Shown: positions 43,371 to 50,866 of the stretch, in pieces
Position numbering within the stretch: position 1 is the stretch's first letter
Layout: every line of letters starts with the position of its first letter
From: Rhodoglobus sp.
Lineage (GTDB): Bacteria; Actinomycetota; Actinomycetes; Actinomycetales; Microbacteriaceae
DNA: 56,903 nt
Direction of reading: 5' to 3'
NCBI GenBank assembly: GCA_025464445.1
Contig: JAODLY010000039.1
Location: 1 to 56,903 of the forward strand
Program-made: the position numbers and the translations under genes
Notes under the pieces: generated by a model
Seen by the model: only the letters and a program-made list of their open reading frames with translations
The model's database searches: none
What the model was told of the DNA's origin: nothing

Positions 43371-44437
43371 GCTGTTGCCGCGCTCCGGATTGGCTCGTTG
43401 ATGGCCGCGACGTTCAGCTGCACCGGCATGACCTCGATGACATATTCGCTCACAGTGTCACCGGACGCCGATGCGCGGGCATTTGGCCGGTACCGTCCGA
43501 TCTGCTGGATGGGGTGCAGAGTGACCGAACCTGCCTCGGTGAGGGCGTTGACGAGATGTGCCTGGTGGACATGCCCCTCGTTGCTATAGCTCAGGAGCAC
43601 GCGTGACGCCTTAGTTCCGAGCACCAGGCGGGTGAGCGCATCGAGCGCTCTCGTCTTATAACTGAAGTCCGAGGCTTTGGACTGCCAGGGGCGGAGACCA
43701 GTCACGCCGCCGACGTCAGGTGAATCGCCGGCATGAAGTGTTTCCAGCAAGTGGTAGTAGGCACTGTATTGGCGCTTTGTGTAGGGCGGATCGAAGTAGA
43801 CCGTGTCCTGCGTCGTCGTGGGGACAGCAAAGACGTCCTTGACGCTCGCAACCACATCAGTGGTGCGTTGAGGAAGGAATCTCGGGACAACTGACACCGA
43901 ACGAAGCGCAGTCGAGGTCCAGTCCTTCAAGAAACAACCATAGGTGCCGGAGATGTTCGCCACACCGTTGGCAGCCTGCATGAGATCGGCCAGGAGGAGG
44001 TGCTCCTCGGTGACGTCGATCTCGCCAGCCGAGTCCCATCGGCGAATCAGGCTCCTCATCGCGTCGAGCTTGGCGGCGTTCGCCTCGGTGAAATACTTAC
44101 GCTCGACCCCGCTGTGATGTTTCGAGGCGGGGCTGTACTCGGCGTGCAGGAATCCAGCATGGGGCGTCACCGCATTAAGCATCTCGACTGCACGAAAGTA
44201 TCCCCCGAGGCGCGCAAAAGAGACGTTACCCAAGCCGACGATCGCGCCGACGCTCATCGATACAGCAGAGGGAAGGGAGTCATTCACCGTGACCGCCCAA
44301 CCCCGGTTGGCCGCCACCGCTGCCACCGCGCCGGTACCGCTGAAGGCGTCAACGAAGCGCCCTCCATCAGGGGGCCCCGCCAAGTCGACTATGGCCTCAG
44401 CAACCCTCGCCTTGCTCCCGATGTAGCGGACGCCCAT
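43367..44437 (-). CDS. D12-class adenine-specific DNA methyltransferase
   Basis: 356 residues from ATG 44437; GTG 44449 is also in frame but the GAGGA site suits the ATG. N-terminal MGVRYIGSKARVAEAIV and GRFVDAFSGTGAVAAVAANR form the AdoMet pocket; the catalytic DPPY is in DTVYFDPPYTKRQYSAYYHL. This is the Dam/D12 family. First gene of the overlapping five-gene cassette. Two adenine methyltransferases with different folds suggest an asymmetric target with one enzyme per strand, or two modifications; unproven. Confidence 0.92.
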   Translation of the reverse strand: MGVRYIGSKARVAEAIVDLAGPPDGGRFVDAFSGTGAVAAVAANRGWAVTVNDSLPSAVSMSVGAIVGLGNVSFARLGGYFRAVEMLNAVTPHAGFLHAEYSPASKHHSGVERKYFTEANAAKLDAMRSLIRRWDSAGEIDVTEEHLLLADLMQAANGVANISGTYGCFLKDWTSTALRSVSVVPRFLPQRTTDVVASVKDVFAVPTTTQDTVYFDPPYTKRQYSAYYHLLETLHAGDSPDVGGVTGLRPWQSKASDFSYKTRALDALTRLVLGTKASRVLLSYSNEGHVHQAHLVNALTEAGSVTLHPIQQIGRYRPNARASASGDTVSEYVIEVMPVQLNVAAINEPIRSAATA

Positions 44438-44705
44438 CGTCTTCCTCACCTTCCGTAGATGCCAGAATCGCGGGGTTCATGACTGCCGTCACTGGTTTTT
44501 ACAACCCTAGCTTCGGTGCGCTCCGAATCTGGGCAGCGCCGCCGTGGGTGTCCAAGCATCGCCAGATACATAGAGCGCGGACGGCTCGATTCCCCGTTTG
44601 GCCGTCAGGCTAAGGCGAGCCCGTGACATTCAGTTCCAACTCGCAACGACCTGAACGGCCCATGTATCGACAGCCGCTGTCGGCCGGTGCCTCAATACTC
44701 CCTCC

Positions 44706-44879
44706 ATGACCAAGTGCCGGAAGGTGAAGTACCGCGATCGAATTGCGGCACTCCTCGCCATGGCAACAGTGCGACGTCAGGACAAGTCGCATCGCTCGAA
44801 GGTTGAGGCTCGGGCGTACTACTGCGCGGACTGCAAAGGTTGGCACCTCACCTCGAAAAATCGCTGGAGCGCCGCCTAG
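44706..44879 (+). CDS. Small Cys-Cys-Trp-His protein (copy 1)
   Basis: 57 residues starting MTKCRKVKYRDRIAALLAMA and containing YYCADCKGWHLTSK: a C-x2-C-x2-WH motif able to form a small zinc knuckle together with an N-terminal Cys. A similar 55-residue protein is encoded at 49512. Proteins of this kind occur widely in Actinobacteria and their phages, function unknown. No ribosome binding site is visible; AATACT eight bases before the ATG could be the -10 of a leaderless transcript. Divergent from the methyltransferase cassette; the region 44438-44705 shows nothing else. Confidence 0.7.
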   Translation: MTKCRKVKYRDRIAALLAMATVRRQDKSHRSKVEARAYYCADCKGWHLTSKNRWSAA

Positions 44880-45049
44880 CAAGCGCCTGAAAGGCTTTGC
44901 CCCGCTGGTCCCGGCCTAGAAAGAGGTTCGTAGCCAGTCGACGGTTATCGCCTGGCCTGGATTCCGTTCGTAGCCGTCAGTCCCCGCCGCGCTGGCAGAG
45001 TCCCCGATCGAATCGGTGGGCGTGTCTGCAGCTCGACGGATAATTGAGC

Positions 45050-46729
45050 ATGGCCATCGCAGACGATCCCGCAAGCATCGATCTGTTGGTCGTGGTCAAC
45101 GCCGATGTCCCGTCCGAGCTCCAAGCGGTCGGCTTGGCGTACTGGGATCTTCGCGGCGTCGATACCGATTCGGGTGACCCTGTCTGGACTCATCGAACAA
45201 GTGACACTGGCTTCAAAGCTTGGTCTGGAACAGCGCACTACGCAGCGGCAGCGGCAGCCACCGCGACAGCAATGGGATATCGATGCGGTACCTGCCGGGA
45301 GCCCCTAACACTCACGTCCCGTCAGGCGCTCACGGATGCGGTGCGCGGCACCCCCGTCGACTGCCGCTCCTGCAACCCATTGGCGGACGAGCGGGCCGCG
45401 AAGATCCTCGACCCGAAGTCGCTCGATGAGAGGGCCCAGCGGGCGGCCAAGGCGGATGTTGATCAGCAAACGGCAGACGAACTGCTCGGACTCGATGCCG
45501 CCCGCAAGCAAGCGATCGCCGCGAAGTACAAGGTTGGAGAGGACAGCGGTGAGTACCTGATCGACCACGCGTCGCTGCTAGCCAAGGTTGGAGCGCTCTC
45601 CGTCCTGCACGCCGTTGGCGACCAAGGTGGCCTGATCTACCCGGTCGACAACTCGGACGACACGATCGGCCCCAACTATTCATTCAGTCACGAACTGTTC
45701 CAAACGGCCTGGTACAGCGACCTTATCCAGATCCACCCGACCTCACCGGTCAACGCCTTCGTTTGGAAAGACGGTGCGACGCTCGGCGACCGTATCTACG
45801 CAAATCGTGTGCGCTTCTTCACGCCAGGGGTAGGGACGCTAGAGAAGCGGCTCGAAGACTTCGCCCGGGACCTGCGGCTGCGCATCGCCCTCCCGACAAT
45901 TTGGTCGACCGAACGCGCGGAGTTGGCTGCGCTGGCCGAGCGGATCATCGCCGAAGAGTCGGGTCGCTACTTCGTTCACATGGTGCGTGAGCACAACCTG
46001 CCTGACCTGACGGAGACACACGAAGAGGCGCTTCGGACTACGACAACGCGCGGGGCTTCGCGGTTCGCCATCGGGCATCTGTACCGAATGGCGTGGTCCT
46101 CGGCTCGTGATGCATCCAGCGCGTACCAACGCAACTCAGGTATGTCCAAAGAGAAGGCGATCACCTACGGCCTCAAGCAGCTGGAGCGCTGGGTGCAGCG
46201 GGCCACCGACGATACAACCCTGCTCAACGACCCGTTTAGCGAAGACAAGAAGAATCTGCCGCTCTCCGCGGTGACCGGCGTGGTGTTCCGCACCATCTTG
46301 GGTCTCGATCCGATGAGTGCCGGCCCCGTCGAGATCGCCGGCGCCCTCGCCGGGTCACCGGATGCTGAACTACTGCGCCAATGCGACGAGGGCATCCCTG
46401 ACCGCAACGAGCTGATCGAGTGGATTCGCACCTCGACCAGCCAGTGGGACGGTGCCTCCTTCCGCCGCACCCTCGCGCAACTCGAGGACTGGGAGCCCGA
46501 CCTCTGTGCGCCCCACTGTGCCCACGAGAGAGTTGGACGTGTGGCGAAAGAGAGTGGCCGCGTGTATGACCGGATGGTCGCGCGAGTCGGCGATACCGAT
46601 GCGGCAATCCTTACAGCCGAGGCCACCGGGGTAGCGAACGCGCTTCGGGACGGCGTTCGAACCGGCGATGCGTTGCTCGCAGAGATGGTCCGCCTGCTCG
46701 ACACCTCGTCGGATGAGTCTCCTTGGTGA
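45050..46729 (+). CDS. Unknown 559-residue protein with zinc-ribbon-like Cys pairs
   Basis: Begins at ATG 45050. Residues about 75-106 carry C-x2-C (YRCGTCREPL) and a second C-x2-C (VDCRSCNPLA), which could bind zinc. A helical middle and C-terminal part follow (EERIIAEESG-like stretches, AAYRNSGMSKEKAITYGLKQ-like region, LDDWEPDL); a CAPHCAHER segment brings two more Cys and two His. No ATPase, nuclease or membrane motif is evident. It heads a plus-strand group with EcsC-family, UDG-like and GIY-YIG genes, so a role in the same process is plausible. I do not recognise it. Confidence 0.7.
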   Translation: MAIADDPASIDLLVVVNADVPSELQAVGLAYWDLRGVDTDSGDPVWTHRTSDTGFKAWSGTAHYAAAAAATATAMGYRCGTCREPLTLTSRQALTDAVRGTPVDCRSCNPLADERAAKILDPKSLDERAQRAAKADVDQQTADELLGLDAARKQAIAAKYKVGEDSGEYLIDHASLLAKVGALSVLHAVGDQGGLIYPVDNSDDTIGPNYSFSHELFQTAWYSDLIQIHPTSPVNAFVWKDGATLGDRIYANRVRFFTPGVGTLEKRLEDFARDLRLRIALPTIWSTERAELAALAERIIAEESGRYFVHMVREHNLPDLTETHEEALRTTTTRGASRFAIGHLYRMAWSSARDASSAYQRNSGMSKEKAITYGLKQLERWVQRATDDTTLLNDPFSEDKKNLPLSAVTGVVFRTILGLDPMSAGPVEIAGALAGSPDAELLRQCDEGIPDRNELIEWIRTSTSQWDGASFRRTLAQLEDWEPDLCAPHCAHERVGRVAKESGRVYDRMVARVGDTDAAILTAEATGVANALRDGVRTGDALLAEMVRLLDTSSDESPW

Positions 46730-46926
46730 ATTCGAGATTGAGATCTCAGTAGCCCCAGCGACGGCGCGCGGGCACCTCCCGCACCAAGACCCGGCGACGG
46801 AACGACGCGTTGCGTGCTGAAGCCGATGCGCTTCGACAGGAAGCCAAGGTGAGCAACTCAGCGGGTCTGATGAGTGGCGATTCGACCTCGCGTGATCTAC
46901 TGGCACCGACCCGGAATGAGGATGCA

Positions 46927-47982
46927 ATGACCGCAGAGTTGTCTCCGTACGAGAAGCAGGCATGGGAGAAGCTCATCGCTGCCGAGCGTTCTCGACGCAA
47001 TAGCCTGCGGGTTCGCGCGACGGACAAGGTCAATGGTGCGGTGTCGACTGCAGTGGCGTTCGCGGGCGACGCGGTCAAGAAGATACCGGGCGGCGCGGTC
47101 GTAACCGACGGTATAGACGCGGGAATCAAGACCGCCCTCAGCGGCGCGGCAAAGGCCATCTTCATCCCCGCGATCGCCTCTGTCTCGGTTGACCGACGCG
47201 CGAAGCGGCTGCGCAAGCGTTACCCGGAGGTAGGCGATGCGTCGCCATTCGTGACACTCGATCTGCAGGCGCTGGATAAGGGGCGCCCACGTCAGGTCAT
47301 CCCCTTGGCGAACGCTGCGACCTCAGCGGGCGCGTCGATCGCGATCACCGGCGCGGAGGTCTCCACGACCGTCAGCGGTGGTGCGACGGCAGGTGTCGTG
47401 GCCCTTGCCATCGCCGGCGACGTCGCAGTGTCACTGGGTTTGCTCGGTCGCTCGATCGCGGAAGTCGCCGTTCACTATGGCTACGACCCCAGTGAGCCCG
47501 AAGAGGAGATCTTCCTCATGAGCGTCCTGTCGTACAGCTCAGCCGCGAGCCTGGAAGGAAAGACAGCCGCGCTCGCCGGGCTGTCGAAGCTAGCTCAGCA
47601 GATGATGCGGCAGGCGACGTGGAAGGAGCTGGAGAAGGACGTCGTCGTCAAGGCGATTCAATCGATCTTCACCAAACTGGGCCTCCGTCTCACCCACAAG
47701 CGGCTCGCCCAAGTCGTGCCGGTAGTCGGCGGCATCATCTCGGCGGGCCTGAGCTACGACATGCAGAACCGAGCCCTCCGGGACGCGAGCCGTATCTACC
47801 GCGTCCGCTACCTCGTGAACAAGTACGGCCTATCGTTCGATGAGTGGGTCCAGCGTGCGACACAGGACGCGGAAGCAGATCCCACGCTTGGCGAAGCGCC
47901 GGACGATGAGGTCATCGACATCGAGGCAGAAGTCGAGGCCGCGATTGAGGCAGATGCCGACGATGCGGAGCGCACCTCGTGA
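46927..47982 (+). CDS. EcsC-family protein
   Basis: 351 residues from ATG 46927 (GAGGA seven bases upstream). The central region is Ala/Gly-rich and amphipathic as in EcsC proteins: TALSGAAKAIFIPAIASVSV, GASIAITGAEVSTTVSGGAT, AIAGDVAVSLGLLGRSIAEV, and VHYGYDPSEPEEEIFLMSVL, which is the strongest EcsC match. KRLAQVVPVVGGIISAGLSY follows. EcsC proteins associate with membranes, function unclear; some lie in defence islands. Its stop overlaps the next start (GTGA). The 197-bp gap before it shows nothing. Confidence 0.85.
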   Translation: MTAELSPYEKQAWEKLIAAERSRRNSLRVRATDKVNGAVSTAVAFAGDAVKKIPGGAVVTDGIDAGIKTALSGAAKAIFIPAIASVSVDRRAKRLRKRYPEVGDASPFVTLDLQALDKGRPRQVIPLANAATSAGASIAITGAEVSTTVSGGATAGVVALAIAGDVAVSLGLLGRSIAEVAVHYGYDPSEPEEEIFLMSVLSYSSAASLEGKTAALAGLSKLAQQMMRQATWKELEKDVVVKAIQSIFTKLGLRLTHKRLAQVVPVVGGIISAGLSYDMQNRALRDASRIYRVRYLVNKYGLSFDEWVQRATQDAEADPTLGEAPDDEVIDIEAEVEAAIEADADDAERTS

Positions 47983-48527
47983 GCGAAGATCCGTGGTACT
48001 CAGAGCGGCGCGCCCGCTGGAAGCCGGAGCACGTTCGTTTGCTGCTCATAGGGGAGAGTGCCCCCGATGATGGAGGCGACATTGCGAATCGTCGCTTTTT
48101 CTACGCCGACAACCTCTCGGGGAAAGACGGGCTCTTCCGTGAGGTAGTTCGCGCGTTCTACAACGACCCGCCGTTGACCAGCGGGCCGAACGCGAAGACC
48201 CCGTGGCTCGAGAAGCTCAGAGACGACGGTGTCTACCTAATCGACCTGGCCGCAGTCCCCGTGAACTACCGCTCAGCGGTCGAGCGAGAAGCCACACTCA
48301 AGCAGAACGTCAACGAAACCGTGGCCCTTTCCCGCGACCTGGATCCCCAAGGCGTCGTGCTGGTGAAGCAGAACGTCTTCGACCTGCTGGAGCGACCGTT
48401 CCGCGCGGCCGGCCTTCCGCTGCTTCATGACGCCATGATTCCGTTCCCCGGTAGCGGGCAACAGAAGCGCTTCCGCGAGCGGTTCGCCGATGCGCTGGCC
48501 CGCCTCGAAGCGGAGAATAGGGTTTGA
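47979..48527 (+). CDS. UDG-superfamily-like protein
   Basis: 182 residues from GTG 47979, coupled to the EcsC gene. VRLLLIGESAPDDGG has the GE-x-P loop like motif A of uracil-DNA glycosylase superfamily proteins; RFFYADNLSGKDGLFREVVR, WLEKLRDDGVYLIDLAAVPV and VVLVKQNVFDLLERPFRAAG fit that alpha/beta fold. The activating Asp/Asn typical of true UDGs is not obvious, so it may act on another modified base or only bind DNA. Moderate certainty from motif alone. Confidence 0.55.
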   Translation: MSEDPWYSERRARWKPEHVRLLLIGESAPDDGGDIANRRFFYADNLSGKDGLFREVVRAFYNDPPLTSGPNAKTPWLEKLRDDGVYLIDLAAVPVNYRSAVEREATLKQNVNETVALSRDLDPQGVVLVKQNVFDLLERPFRAAGLPLLHDAMIPFPGSGQQKRFRERFADALARLEAENRV

Positions 48528-48579
48528 TCCGTTTCTCTGGGGCTGATCGTGGCGGACCGCATGAGAAGGTGACCATCGG

Positions 48580-49392
48580 ATGGGTTTGACGCTTGGCCCC
48601 GTCCTGCTCGATGCGGGCATCGATCCCGCGTCTGCCTTGGTGATCCGTCATGCTTATGTGAGGGAACACGAAGACAGCGGTCTGCCGGGCATCCACGCCG
48701 ACTCGACCGATGCGGAGATCATCGCCTACACGCAGAACCAGTCCGCGGACACGAAACGGTACCCAGCGGTTCCAGCTCGCTATTGGGTCGTGTTCATAAA
48801 GGAGGGCGGCGACCAGGCGCGACTCTGGTCGGTCGTAGAGAACCGCGGCGAGCTCTCGAATGACGGCATCCGACGGGTCTTCGATGTCGGGCAGTCGGAG
48901 CACATGGCGGACCTTAGAAATCGGCTCGTGATCGGGTGGCGGTCACCGCGCACCTGGTGGATGAACGCCACCACGGCTGCAACGTACCCGGTATTCGGTA
49001 TCGCTGACGCCGAGCCGATCCCATTTCCAGGCTTCGACCGTCTCGTCCTGAGCCACGTGCAGCTCCAGGCCGTGATGCGCGAGCATCGGTATGCCTCATG
49101 GCGCACGGCACTCTCATCGGTAGTGGGCATCTACCTCATCACCGATAACCGGGACGGGCGCCAGTACGTCGGCAAGGCGGACGGAGCAGAAAGCATCCGT
49201 CAGCGGTGGACCGCCTATGCGACGAACGGCCATGGCGGGAACGTCGAGTTGCGCGGCCTTGACCCGACCAGCTTCCAGTTCTCGCTACTTCGCGTCTTTG
49301 ATCCAGCGACACCTACACGCGACATCGATGCTGCGGAAAGCCACTTCAAAGACGCGCTCGGAACGCGTCGGCACGGATTGAACCGAAACTAG
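48580..49392 (+). CDS. GIY-YIG nuclease-domain protein
   Basis: 270 residues from ATG 48580 (AGAAGG ten bases upstream). The C-terminal 90 residues form the GIY-YIG domain: VVGIYLITDNRDGRQYVGKA, then IRQRWTAYATNGHGGNVELR with the catalytic Arg, and a late Glu (DAAESHFKDALGTRRHGLNR). The N-terminal 180 residues (LLDAGIDPASALVIRHAYVR) are of a type found in front of GIY-YIG domains in predicted restriction or defence proteins. Probably cuts DNA or RNA. Confidence 0.85.
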   Translation: MGLTLGPVLLDAGIDPASALVIRHAYVREHEDSGLPGIHADSTDAEIIAYTQNQSADTKRYPAVPARYWVVFIKEGGDQARLWSVVENRGELSNDGIRRVFDVGQSEHMADLRNRLVIGWRSPRTWWMNATTAATYPVFGIADAEPIPFPGFDRLVLSHVQLQAVMREHRYASWRTALSSVVGIYLITDNRDGRQYVGKADGAESIRQRWTAYATNGHGGNVELRGLDPTSFQFSLLRVFDPATPTRDIDAAESHFKDALGTRRHGLNRN

Positions 49393-49511
49393 CTTTATCC
49401 GCGAGGCATCTCGCCCCTGCTAGATTCGTCCAGACGGCGGTCCAACGGAGAATCGCAGATCTGGCCACTGCAGTGCAGGCCCCAACCCATGTCTGGAAGG
49501 GATGCATTGTT

Positions 49512-49679
49512 ATGTCTGCCTGCACCAAGAAGTCTTACTCGAGCCCCGGCGAGGCGCTCCGGGTACTTTCGATCTTGCTACGTCGCGGCTACCCGAATCT
49601 CACTGGCGTGCACCCGTGCTCCGCCTGTCACGCGTGGCACATCACGTCGAAGAAGGATCCAAGACTGACGCTCAGGTAG
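49512..49679 (+). CDS. Small Cys-Cys-Trp-His protein (copy 2)
   Basis: 55 residues, MSACTKKSYSSPGEALRVLS through HPCSACHAWHITSKKDPRLT. It shares with the protein at 44706 the early Cys-x-Lys, the C-x2-C-x2-WH core and a following TSK. A ribosome binding site (GAAGGGA) lies about ten bases upstream. Function unknown; two paralogues in one island are notable. Confidence 0.75.
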   Translation: MSACTKKSYSSPGEALRVLSILLRRGYPNLTGVHPCSACHAWHITSKKDPRLTLR

Positions 49680-49691
49680 CACTGCGGGCCG

Positions 49692-50480
49692 CTACGACTC
49701 AGTGACGACCTCGTTGGTCGACGTGTCGTCGAGTGCTCCCGGATATCCGTCCAGATAGCGCCGGTACATGACCCGTCCGCCGAAGACGTCTCGGACGTGC
49801 GTCCCGACCACGTGCTGCAGCGCTGCGGCTGGAGCACCATTGAATCCCCATCGATCCTTGCCCTCGTCCCAGGGCTGCTCGGAAGGGAACCAGTCGTCGA
49901 TCCGGTATGCCCCGCGGACGACTCCGTAGGCGACGCCGAGGCAGAACTGCGCACGGTCACGCACCCACGGCGCGATGCGCCAATGGCCGCGAGTCTGTTC
50001 GAACATCTGTTGGTCGGTCGAGTCAGGACGCCAGCCACTCTGGATCTTGACCATGATGACTGGCTCGTTGATCGGCGGGCAGGGAAGTGCTCGGTGACGC
50101 GCAACCACAGCGGGCAGCGTCGCCAGTCCTTCCGATCCCGAGTGGTGCCCCCGCACGAGGTTAGTAAGCAGATGACCGTCCGCAGCAAACCCATCGATCA
50201 CGGCCTGCTCAACGATGAAGGACGTCGCCTCGTCCTCGATCCCGGTGCGTAGAAACAGAAGGTCGACCTGGAGCCCTGCCGCTTCGATCTCGTTTATGGT
50301 CTTCAGCTTGGCGCGTTCGGACTCAGGGTCCTTACCGGCCTCGCGAACATGCGCATTGATCCGGTCACCGATGCCCTTACCGATGTAAAAGACGCGGCCA
50401 TCGCGCGGGTCCCGGAGTGCATAGACGTAATACCGAAGCACAGCGGCCACCTCGCCGGGGATTCGCACTAGGGCGGGCAT
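49692..50480 (-). CDS. LEM-3-like GIY-YIG nuclease-domain protein
   Basis: 262 residues from ATG 50480; ATG 50501 is also possible and neither has a clear ribosome binding site. N-terminal GIY-YIG domain of the LEM-3-like type: LRYYVYALRDPRDGRVFYIG, KGIGDRINAHVREAGKD, with EQAVIDGFAADGHLLTNLVR containing the conserved Glu/Asn. The C-terminal 120 residues (WRIAPWVRDRAQFCLGVAYG, GYRIDDWFPS-like) look like a binding domain. Second GIY-YIG protein of the island, opposite in strand. Confidence 0.85.
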   Translation of the reverse strand: MPALVRIPGEVAAVLRYYVYALRDPRDGRVFYIGKGIGDRINAHVREAGKDPESERAKLKTINEIEAAGLQVDLLFLRTGIEDEATSFIVEQAVIDGFAADGHLLTNLVRGHHSGSEGLATLPAVVARHRALPCPPINEPVIMVKIQSGWRPDSTDQQMFEQTRGHWRIAPWVRDRAQFCLGVAYGVVRGAYRIDDWFPSEQPWDEGKDRWGFNGAPAAALQHVVGTHVRDVFGGRVMYRRYLDGYPGALDDTSTNEVVTES

Positions 50481-50720
50481 ACAGACGAGGCTAGCGAGCA
50501 TGACTGACTTAGTGGGGCCGCTTGATGCGCTTCCGGTGACATCCAAGATCACCGCCGCGAACGACGAGTCTCCGGGATCGGGTCGCTAGGCTTCCACGGG
50601 TGGAGGGCCGGCGTCATCGGGTCGACGATGACTGACCGATCCGAGAGGTCGAATCGTCGCGAGCTTCTCATCCGAACGCTGTGGCAGAGGGCTCAATTGA
50701 GATAGCTAGCGAACGCGGCT

Positions 50721-50768
50721 GTGAGGATCGCGAATCCTGACACCGCGCTCCCTGAGGGCGTTATGCGC
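50721..50768 (-). pseudogene. 3'-end fragment of an HTH gene
   Basis: This 48-bp stretch is about 85% identical (41 of 48) to 53937-53984, the 3' coding end of the HTH gene downstream. Read on the minus strand it gives AHNALRERGVRIRDPH. Nothing else of that gene remains. The 300-odd bases 50502-50866 otherwise hold only the promoter of the TrlF-like gene. The pair of fragments brackets the TrlF module. Confidence 0.75.
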
Positions 50769-50829
50769 GGGCGGGAACCTCACCGTGTGGAATGTACCGA
50801 TGGTGTTGTTTTGATCACATCGCTTGTGC

Positions 50830-50857
50830 TTGACGTGTCGTCCGCTGCTGTCATAAT
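50830..50857 (+). promoter_or_regulatory. Promoter of TrlF-like gene, nearly leaderless
   Basis: TTGACG (50830-50835) and CATAAT (50852-50857) are 16 bp apart, a good sigma-A match. Transcription would begin at about 50864, two or three bases before the ATG at 50867, so the mRNA would be leaderless or nearly so, a common translation mode in Actinobacteria. Confidence 0.75.
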
Positions 50858-50866
50858 CAGGGGCAA

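Noticed and set aside
44610-44882. Minus-strand frame of 90 codons
   Set aside because: The plus strand here carries the small C-x2-C-x2-WH protein, which has a paralogue in the island; the minus frame has no support.
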